A DNA stretch of 59,663 bases from contig NZ_LSAZ01000009.1 of assembly GCF_001584325.1 (NCBI RefSeq), positions 1-59,663 on the forward strand. The letters run 5' to 3'. The notes under the pieces are model-generated. The model was not told the origin of the DNA, did not search any database, and saw only the letters and a program-made list of their open reading frames with translations. The stretch comes from Bacillus nakamurai (GTDB lineage Bacteria > Bacillota > Bacilli > Bacillales > Bacillaceae). Below are positions 54,471 to 59,663 of the stretch, piece after piece. The position numbers were made by a program, and so were the translations under genes. Every line of letters starts with the position of its first letter. The stretch's first letter is position 1.

Positions 54471-54925
54471 GCGGCTTTATGATGCGAGCGGCTGACCACA
54501 TTAGCTGAAATCGGCTCTATGCCAATTTCTCTTGCCCAAACCGACAGCTGTCCAATATGGTGAATCTCATGTGCAAGAATGTGGCGGAGAATGTCTTCTT
54601 TAGGAAAGGTTTGATTCATCCAACCCGGCTTCACGAGATCAATTCCCCTCCCGGAAACTGCATCAATGACATCTTCCCGATACTGTTCAGAAAGCTTTCT
54701 GAGATCCTGAATGGTTGTAAAATCAGATTCAACGAATGAAACATCATCTTTACCTAAAATCGCGCGCGCCCAGCTGAGTTCCACATCGATAATATGAAAC
54801 AAAGTCCGCAAAATGCTGCCCATGCCGCCTGTCCGCGGTTTCGTCAGCTCTTCTCGGCTCAGCTCCTCACATACCGTAAACCATTCATCACGCACCGTCC
54901 AATTGTATTGAAACAGCTTTTTCAT
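54452..54925 (-). CDS. DinB-family protein (putative metal-dependent enzyme)
   Basis: This 157-aa four-helix-bundle protein belongs to the DinB/YfiT-like superfamily. It has the three metal-ligand histidines expected, H44 in LFHIIDVELSW and H119/H123 in AHEIHHIGQLS. Members include thiol-dependent transferases, but the substrate cannot be told here. I chose ATG 54925 (MKKLFQYNWTVRDEW) because GGAGG lies eight bases upstream. Upstream in-frame GTG and ATG codons (54934, 54931) overlap that site. As far as I recall it is absent from this spot in B. subtilis 168. Confidence 0.85.
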   Translation of the reverse strand: MKKLFQYNWTVRDEWFTVCEELSREELTKPRTGGMGSILRTLFHIIDVELSWARAILGKDDVSFVESDFTTIQDLRKLSEQYREDVIDAVSGRGIDLVKPGWMNQTFPKEDILRHILAHEIHHIGQLSVWAREIGIEPISANVVSRSHHKAAKKQHL

Positions 54926-55055
54926 AACCATCACCTCCGCTCTTCATTCTGTTATATATGATGAAACTCCTTCATTTGGGAGGATTTCCACTATCAACAA
55001 AGCATGCTTTTTCCTTTTTACTTCAAAATAACAGTAAAAAGGAGCGTGCATGGCA

Positions 55056-55499
55056 ATGGCAGAGGTATTATCTTTTTCAGATGTGAAACGGCAGAAGGAT
55101 TTTGAGCTTGAGAAAAATTTACTCAAGGAACTTTCACTTACGCAAATTATCCAATCCGTTAAAGCGTGTCTGACCCCGTTATTCCCCTTTCTGCAAGACG
55201 AAAAAGGAATTCTGAGTGAGGGATGCATTGATTTTGCGATTGAAGCTTATTTATTAGGCGGCAGATTCGGCGTCTTCGGTTATTATGGGGAGTCTATGCA
55301 AAGGGCCAGTGCCCGCTCGGCAAAGGAAGAGGAAGAATTGAGTTTCGACTTTTTTGAATATCTTTGCAATTGGACGCATGAACAGTACTCGTCCATTGAA
55401 CAGAGGGAAATATACGAAGCGTCATGCCAATTTATCAAAAGCTGGTGGACGGAAGGATTTCTGGAAAGAGAAAAACAATGTAAGCTCCGCATGAGGTAA
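55056..55499 (+). CDS. ybaK: YbaK, DUF2521 protein of unknown function
   Basis: This 147-aa protein matches the Bacillus YbaK family. It has a helical N terminus (MAEVLSFSDVKRQKDFELEKNLL), a conserved IDFAIEAYLLGGRFGVFGYYGES centre, an acidic stretch, and a basic end CKLRMR. Function is unknown. An ATG at 55050 two codons upstream is also possible; AAAAGGAG lies before both. It is divergent from the DinB-family gene and just before cwlD, possibly cotranscribed with it. Confidence 0.88.
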   Translation: MAEVLSFSDVKRQKDFELEKNLLKELSLTQIIQSVKACLTPLFPFLQDEKGILSEGCIDFAIEAYLLGGRFGVFGYYGESMQRASARSAKEEEELSFDFFEYLCNWTHEQYSSIEQREIYEASCQFIKSWWTEGFLEREKQCKLRMR

Positions 55500-55559
55500 T
55501 CATATTTTCTGCCCCTGTCCCATATTTATTAATAACGGGGACAAGCGGGAGGGGAAGTT

Positions 55560-56273
55560 ATGAGAAAAAAGCTCAAATGGCTCGGTTTTTTACTTGGCTT
55601 TATCATATTATTGTTTTTATTTCGATATCAATTTCATAATGATGATTCCTGGAGGCCGTGGAGCCTGCCGCTGAGCGGTAAAATCATTTATCTTGATCCG
55701 GGACACGGCGGACCTGATGGAGGCGCGGTGGGAGGCAATAAGCTGGAGAAGGATATTACGCTGGAGGTGGCATCCAGGGTAAAGGACTATTTGCAGGAAC
55801 AAGGCGCACTGGTTGTGATGACGAGAGAAACTGATACAGATTTAGCTCCTGAAGGAATGAAAGGGTACAGCAGACGCAAGGCGGAAGATCTGAGAAAACG
55901 TGTAGAGCTCATTAATCATTCAGAGGCAGAGCTTTATGTCAGCATTCATCTAAACGCCATACCGTCACCCAAATGGAGCGGAGCGCAAAGCTTCTACTAT
56001 GGAAAATATGAAGAAAATGAAAAAGTGGCAAAATATATTCAAGATGAGCTGAGAATCAATCTGGAGAATACAACGAGGAAGGCCAAACGGATACACGGTA
56101 TTTATTTAATGCAAAATGTGACAAAGCCGGGGGCGCTCGTGGAGGTCGGATTTTTATCCAATCCTGAAGAAGCCAAGAAGCTCGGCCAGCCTAAATACCA
56201 GGACAAAATCGCATCCTCTGTGTATAAAGGCATACTGAGATACTTCACAGAGAAAGGAGACCCTCCGGAGTAA
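55560..56273 (+). CDS. cwlD: CwlD, muramoyl-lactam-forming amidase for spore cortex
   Basis: CwlD is an N-acetylmuramoyl-L-alanine amidase that, with PdaA, makes muramic-delta-lactam in spore cortex, needed for germination. The 237-aa protein has an N-terminal signal/membrane segment (about 7-23) and an Amidase_3 domain with zinc ligands H49 (LDPGHGG), E63 and H130 (SIHLNA), and catalytic E195 (VEVGFLSN). The start follows GCGGGAGGGGAAGTT. Its stop codon lies in the loop of its own terminator. A short inverted repeat (TGTCCC 55516-55521, GGGACA 55538-55543) lies upstream. Confidence 0.95.
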   Translation: MRKKLKWLGFLLGFIILLFLFRYQFHNDDSWRPWSLPLSGKIIYLDPGHGGPDGGAVGGNKLEKDITLEVASRVKDYLQEQGALVVMTRETDTDLAPEGMKGYSRRKAEDLRKRVELINHSEAELYVSIHLNAIPSPKWSGAQSFYYGKYEENEKVAKYIQDELRINLENTTRKAKRIHGIYLMQNVTKPGALVEVGFLSNPEEAKKLGQPKYQDKIASSVYKGILRYFTEKGDPPE

Positions 56274-56284
56274 GGAGGGTTTTT
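56260..56284 (+). terminator. Terminator overlapping the cwlD stop
   Basis: ACCCTCC (56260-56266) pairs with GGAGGGT (56274-56280) and is followed by TTTT. The cwlD TAA is in the loop. Confidence 0.85.
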
Positions 56285-56306
56285 CGCCGATTCTGCATTT
56301 AATATA

Positions 56307-56315
56307 TGGTATAAT
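56307..56315 (+). promoter_or_regulatory. Extended -10 promoter of salA
   Basis: TATAAT (56310-56315) is preceded by TGG, an extended -10. No clear -35 lies at 16-18 bases. The salA start is about 38 bases downstream. Confidence 0.55.
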
Positions 56316-56352
56316 ACCATTTGTAAACGAATACACAAAGGGTGAGGGTTCG

Positions 56353-57411
56353 ATGATAAGAGAAGATGAAGTAAGAAATCTAGTCGGAAAAATGCGCGAA
56401 CCTTTTCTTCATAGACCTCTGGGAGAATTGGACGCTGTTAAGGAAGTAAAGGTTAAGCCGGAAAAACGGCACGTCAGTGTAAAAGTCGCATTGGCTAAAA
56501 CGGGAACGGCTGAACAAATGAATATTCAGCAGGAAATCGTGTCCGTTCTTAAAGAAGCGGGAGCAGAAACTGTCGGACTTCGGTTTGAAGAATTGCCGCA
56601 GGAAACATTGGCGAAATTCAGCCAACCGGCAGCTGAAAGTAAAACCTTGCTGAATAGAGACAACCCGCCGGTCTTCCTTGCGGTAGCGAGCGGAAAAGGC
56701 GGTGTCGGCAAATCCACTGTATCCGTCAACTTGGCGATTTCTCTTGCCCGGCTCGGCAAAAAAGTCGGATTGATTGACGCTGATATATACGGCTTCAGTG
56801 TGCCTGATATGATGGGCATCACGGTTCGTCCGACAGTAGAAGGAGAAAAACTTCTCCCTGTCGAAAGATTTGGAGTAAAGGTGATGTCGATGGGATTTTT
56901 CGTGGAAGAAAACGCTCCGGTTGTATGGAGAGGCCCGATGCTCGGCAAGATGCTGAACAATTTCTTTCATGAGGTTGATTGGGGAGACGTCGATTATATC
57001 GTTCTTGACCTGCCTCCTGGCACGGGAGATGTTGCGCTGGACGTACATACGATGCTTCCGAGCTGTAAGGAGATTATCGTATCAACGCCGCATCCTACAG
57101 CTGCATTTGTAGCAGCCAGAGCAGGTTCAATGGCAATCAAGACGGATCACGAAGTGGTAGGGGTCATAGAAAATATGGCTTACTATGAAAGTGCAAAAAC
57201 CGGTGAAAAAGAATATGTCTTTGGCCAAGGCGGAGGAGATAAGCTGGCGGAGGAATTGAATGTGCCCCTGCTCGGCCGAATTCCGTTAAAACAGCCTGAT
57301 TGGGATAAAGACCAGTTTGCACCGTCTGTGTATGACAGAAGCCATCCGACCGGTAACATTTATATGGGCATCGCCCAAAAAGTGATTGAAAAAACATCTG
57401 CTGATCAGTAA
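56353..57411 (+). CDS. salA: SalA, Mrp-family ATPase regulator
   Basis: SalA (YbaL) is a Mrp/NBP35-type P-loop ATPase. In B. subtilis it represses scoC and so raises exoprotease (aprE) expression. The 352-aa protein has an N-terminal MIP18/DUF59 domain (about 1-90) and a deviant Walker A GKGGVGKST (114-122). The C-terminal CXXC used for Fe-S carriage in many Mrp proteins is absent after IENMAYYES, in line with a regulatory rather than Fe-S carrier role. The start follows AAAGGGTGAGGGTTCG. Confidence 0.93.
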   Translation: MIREDEVRNLVGKMREPFLHRPLGELDAVKEVKVKPEKRHVSVKVALAKTGTAEQMNIQQEIVSVLKEAGAETVGLRFEELPQETLAKFSQPAAESKTLLNRDNPPVFLAVASGKGGVGKSTVSVNLAISLARLGKKVGLIDADIYGFSVPDMMGITVRPTVEGEKLLPVERFGVKVMSMGFFVEENAPVVWRGPMLGKMLNNFFHEVDWGDVDYIVLDLPPGTGDVALDVHTMLPSCKEIIVSTPHPTAAFVAARAGSMAIKTDHEVVGVIENMAYYESAKTGEKEYVFGQGGGDKLAEELNVPLLGRIPLKQPDWDKDQFAPSVYDRSHPTGNIYMGIAQKVIEKTSADQ

Positions 57412-57412
57412 A

Positions 57413-57447
57413 AAGGGGACCGGGATCATGTGGTCCCGGCCCTTTAT
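57413..57447. terminator. Two-way terminator between salA and gerD
   Basis: AAGGGG (57413-57418) pairs with CCCTTT, and CCGGGATC (57420-57427) pairs with GGTCCCGG (57432-57439), with A and T runs outside. It serves both convergent genes, and its edge touches the gerD stop. Confidence 0.88.
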
Positions 57448-58001
57448 TGACTTTCTTTCCCGGAGCTTGAAGCTGCTTTTTTCAATTCATCCTCGAATTG
57501 TTTTTTGAAAAGCGGGCTTGAAAGGGTCTCTGTGATGACGTCTTCTAAATAACTGCGGAATTTTTGGCTTTTAGCCAGTTCGTTGTATTTTTTGTCCATT
57601 CCGGGGTCCTGCATGATCTGCATGAAACTTTTCTGATAGTCGGGGTCCTTCATCAGTTTTTTGATGACTTTTTCATGCTCAGGCTGCAATGTTTTAGCAA
57701 AGCTTTCCGCAAATTTTGAGTCTTCAAATATGGTTTTCCAAAACTCCGCGCCTTTTTTAGAGGTGAGGGTTTTCTCTATTGTACTTTTGATTGCATTCTG
57801 ATCAATCACCAATGCCTCATTCATCGCATCATCATTCAATATTTCCTTAATTGCTTTTTTTCCATCATCAGTCTTTAATATATCGACAACCATTTTTTTA
57901 GTTTGGTCATAATCCATATCCGCTGCTTGGTCTTTTGGAGCACAAGCTGTTACAGATAACAAAACAAAACAGCTTAGCAATAGCGTTTTGGCTTTTGACA
58001 T
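57444..58001 (-). CDS. gerD: GerD, spore germination lipoprotein
   Basis: GerD is the scaffold of the germinosome, needed for clustering nutrient germinant receptors in the spore inner membrane. The 185-aa protein has a signal peptide ending in the lipobox VTAC with lipidated Cys20, then a helical, Lys-rich domain that trimerizes in relatives. Start MSKAKTLLLS at 58001 follows GGAAAGGAGCTTATGC. An in-frame start 18 bases upstream overlaps this site. The C-terminal tail is Lys/Ser-rich. A sigma-G type promoter lies upstream. Confidence 0.95.
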   Translation of the reverse strand: MSKAKTLLLSCFVLLSVTACAPKDQAADMDYDQTKKMVVDILKTDDGKKAIKEILNDDAMNEALVIDQNAIKSTIEKTLTSKKGAEFWKTIFEDSKFAESFAKTLQPEHEKVIKKLMKDPDYQKSFMQIMQDPGMDKKYNELAKSQKFRSYLEDVITETLSSPLFKKQFEDELKKAASSSGKESQ

Positions 58002-58034
58002 GCATAAGCTCCTTTCCATACTTGTTCTTACTTT

Positions 58035-58064
58035 TAATATGATTCATCCGATTGGATTTATACA
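58035..58064 (-). promoter_or_regulatory. Candidate sigma-G promoter of gerD
   Basis: On the minus strand TGTATA (58064-58059), a 17-base spacer and CATATTA (58041-58035) match the forespore sigma-G consensus (TGNATA and CATACTA). gerD is known to be a sigma-G gene in B. subtilis. Confidence 0.7.
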
Positions 58065-58110
58065 TAACAAAATATCGCTGAACGCGATTTGTCAGGGGGA
58101 TGAAGAAAAG

Positions 58111-58707
58111 ATGAAAAGCCGTGGACTCGTTCGATTTTTCTTTTCGATTTTAGCTGTGGGCGCCCTTATTACAAGCGTTGTGGGGTTTGCGTTGAAATGG
58201 GGAGAGTATAAGGGGTTCTTTTTGAATTTTGAAGCCGGCCAGATTTTCTCTGTTCTGATTTGGTTTATTGGGTTGGGGATGATTTTTAGTGTGATAAGCC
58301 AAATGGGTTTCTTCGTATTTTTAACGGTGCACCGTTTTGCATTGGAGATCCTGAGGTCAAGCTCGCTATGGAACCTGCTTCAGCTGTTTATTATTCTGTT
58401 TGTTGCTTTCGATTTAATGTATGTCAGATTTTTATTTTTCGGCGAGCGGGATGAATCGATTGCAGGATTCGTATGGCTGCCGCTGGCGCTGCTTGCGGTT
58501 GGTTTAATGACGGCGTATTTAAAACAAAAGCAGTCCTCGAAAAATACGTTCGTTTCCTCATTGTTTTTAATGGTGGTGATTACGGCGCTTGAATGGGTTC
58601 CTGCTCTAAGAGTGAATAATGAGGACTGGCTTTATTTAATGCTGATTCCGCTGATGGGCTGTAATGCATTCCAATTATTAATGCTCCCAAAGTTTGCCCA
58701 AAGGTAG
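58111..58707 (+). CDS. kbaA: KbaA, KinB sporulation-pathway activator
   Basis: KbaA is an integral membrane protein required for activity of the sporulation sensor kinase KinB. The 198-aa protein has about six membrane spans (around 9-27, 37-65, 78-97, 112-130, 138-158, 163-190). ATG 58111 (MKSRGLVRFFF) follows CAGGGGGATGAAG. The long upstream reading from 57988 runs antisense to gerD and is rejected. It is divergent from gerD and convergent with pdaB, meeting it with no bases between the stop codons. Confidence 0.93.
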   Translation: MKSRGLVRFFFSILAVGALITSVVGFALKWGEYKGFFLNFEAGQIFSVLIWFIGLGMIFSVISQMGFFVFLTVHRFALEILRSSSLWNLLQLFIILFVAFDLMYVRFLFFGERDESIAGFVWLPLALLAVGLMTAYLKQKQSSKNTFVSSLFLMVVITALEWVPALRVNNEDWLYLMLIPLMGCNAFQLLMLPKFAQR

Positions 58708-59472
58708 TTATTTCACCTCTGAAGATTTGACGTCGGTATTTGCGATAAGATCACCGACGGTCACATTTTTTAATCCTTTTTCTTTTAACTCGCGGATAAT
58801 AGCGGGTAAAGCTTCTTCCGTTTGTGTTGCGGAATCAGAGGCGTGAAGCAGAACGATGTCACCGCCCTTTATTTTGCTGTTCACATTTTCAATGATTTTA
58901 TCAGGGCCGGGATTTGTCCAATCCTGTGAGTTAATGCTGTAATGAACCACCGTATAGCGGTACTGCTGTGCAATGGTGAGAACTTTTTTGTTGAATTGTC
59001 CGGTAGGCGGGCGCAATAAGTGCACGTCTTTTACACCTAATTTTTTAAAAGCTGTCTGAGCGCGGAGGATGTCCCTTTTTACTTCCTGATCCTCTAAATT
59101 GACATAGTTCTTGTATGCGTATCCCATACTTCCAATTTGATGCCCGTCTTTTATAATGCGCTCTACAGTGTCAGGATGCCGTTCTGCCCAAGATGCCGAT
59201 AGAAAAAAAGTGGCGTTTTTAATGCCGTTTGCTTTTAGTGCGTTCAAAATCGGAACGGCCTTCTCGTCACCCCAGCTGATATCAAATGTAAGTGCCACTT
59301 CGCGGGCTTTTGTTTCGCCTTTAGAAATCGCCTTCGGACCGTTAGCAGTTAAAAAGACGGGAAGGGGGACGGCTCTCTGTATATAAAAAAAGCTGGCTGC
59401 TGCAAATGCGGCGATGACAATAATGAGTAACTGTTTTATCCGTTTAATATGCCACACATAGAAGTGGTTCAC
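58708..59472 (-). CDS. pdaB: PdaB, polysaccharide-deacetylase-family spore protein
   Basis: PdaB (YbaN) is needed to keep spores stable after late sporulation. The 254-aa protein has an N-terminal membrane anchor (about 13-30) and a NodB-like domain. It keeps D64 in TFDISW, RPPTGQF and LLHAS, but the usual metal ligands are missing. The second Asp of TFDDG is Ile65, and the two histidines of the HxxxH motif are Met116 and Tyr120. Its enzymatic role is therefore doubtful. The start is GTG 59472 behind AAGGAGGCGTCATCA. Confidence 0.95.
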   Translation of the reverse strand: MNHFYVWHIKRIKQLLIIVIAAFAAASFFYIQRAVPLPVFLTANGPKAISKGETKAREVALTFDISWGDEKAVPILNALKANGIKNATFFLSASWAERHPDTVERIIKDGHQIGSMGYAYKNYVNLEDQEVKRDILRAQTAFKKLGVKDVHLLRPPTGQFNKKVLTIAQQYRYTVVHYSINSQDWTNPGPDKIIENVNSKIKGGDIVLLHASDSATQTEEALPAIIRELKEKGLKNVTVGDLIANTDVKSSEVK

Positions 59473-59509
59473 TGATGACGCCTCCTTATCTTGTCCATGC
59501 TTGCTTACA

Positions 59510-59538
59510 TCGTATGAAGTTGCGCGGATGAATATAAC
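59510..59538 (-). promoter_or_regulatory. Candidate sigma-G promoter of pdaB
   Basis: On the minus strand GTTATA (59538-59533), a 16-base spacer and CATACGA (59516-59510) resemble the sigma-G consensus, with a strong -10 and a weaker -35. Late sporulation expression of pdaB is known in B. subtilis. Confidence 0.55.
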
Positions 59539-59548
59539 GATTTATGGC

Positions 59549-59603
59549 TTTTAAAAAAAATGAAGAAAAAGTCTTGCTTTAAAGAGAGAAAGCATGGTAT
59601 ATT
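59549..59603 (+). promoter_or_regulatory. rRNA operon promoter with A-tract UP element
   Basis: An A-rich tract (59549-59570) precedes TTGCTT (59574-59579), an 18-base spacer and TATATT (59598-59603). The downstream sequence GTCGCTGATGAACAGC resembles the start of Bacillus rRNA leaders, and an rRNA operon follows pdaB in B. subtilis. The rRNA genes themselves lie beyond the window, and nothing else is seen from 59604 to 59663. Confidence 0.75.
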
Positions 59604-59663
59604 ATTATTCGTCGCTGATGAACAGCTGACAACAAAATGCTTCAAAAACAACATGAAAAAAGT

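Noticed and set aside
56380..57048. Long open frame (222 codons) on the minus strand opposite salA
   Set aside because: It lies wholly antisense to a well-supported gene, has no ribosome binding site or recognisable domain, and its composition follows the codon pattern of salA.
57988..58110. N-terminal extension of kbaA
   Set aside because: It is antisense to the gerD start and promoter region and not conserved; ATG 58111 gives the family N terminus and length.

Overview
This is a stretch of core chromosome from a Bacillus of the B. subtilis species group. The evidence is near-identical core proteins, TTG starts on rpoB, rpoC and secY, a CtsR operon, a Cys T-box, sporulation genes, and the gene order ctsR to pdaB seen in B. 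subtilis. Sequence differences in less conserved genes (ispD, mcsA, pdaB) and an extra DinB-family gene argue against B. subtilis 168 itself. A B. amyloliquefaciens/velezensis-like relative is my inference from memory and was not tested.

The window is the segment between two rRNA operons. It opens on the last bases of a 5S rRNA and its terminator, and it closes on an rrn-type promoter. Layout: (1) 175-9765, the CtsR-controlled heat-shock operon ctsR-mcsA-mcsB-clpC, continuing into radA-disA-yacL-ispD-ispF; (2) 9774-15355, gltX, then a Cys T-box and cysE-cysS-mrnC-rlmB-rae1; (3) 15357-19830, sigH, rpmGB-secE, nusG, rplK-rplA and rplJ-rplL; (4) 19873-28020, ybxB, rpoB and rpoC; (5) 28059-33939, the str operon rplGB-rpsL-rpsG-fusA-tuf, then ybaC; (6) 33958-49213, the S10-spc-alpha supercluster (rpsJ to rplQ, with secY, adk, map, infA and rpoA); (7) 49280-53577, the ECF transporter energizing module, truA and rplM-rpsI; (8) 53669-59538, ybaJ, a DinB-family gene, ybaK and the sporulation/germination genes cwlD, salA, gerD, kbaA and pdaB.

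Nearly all genes lie on the plus strand, co-directional with the rRNA operons. They supply ribosomal proteins, core RNA polymerase, translation factors, protein export and two aminoacyl-tRNA synthetases. The strongest control elements are RNA leaders: a Cys T-box, an L10 leader with terminator, an L13 leader, a pair of similar L1-type motifs before rplK and rplA, an 18-bp hairpin before rpoA, and terminator-like hairpins before nusG, rpoB and rpsL.

I found no mobile element, prophage, CRISPR array, defence island or biosynthetic cluster. The observations most worth checking are a decayed KOW-domain gene between map and infA, a Gly-to-Asp change in the catalytic motif of TruA, the nusG leader, the rpoA leader hairpin, and the missing metal ligands in PdaB.
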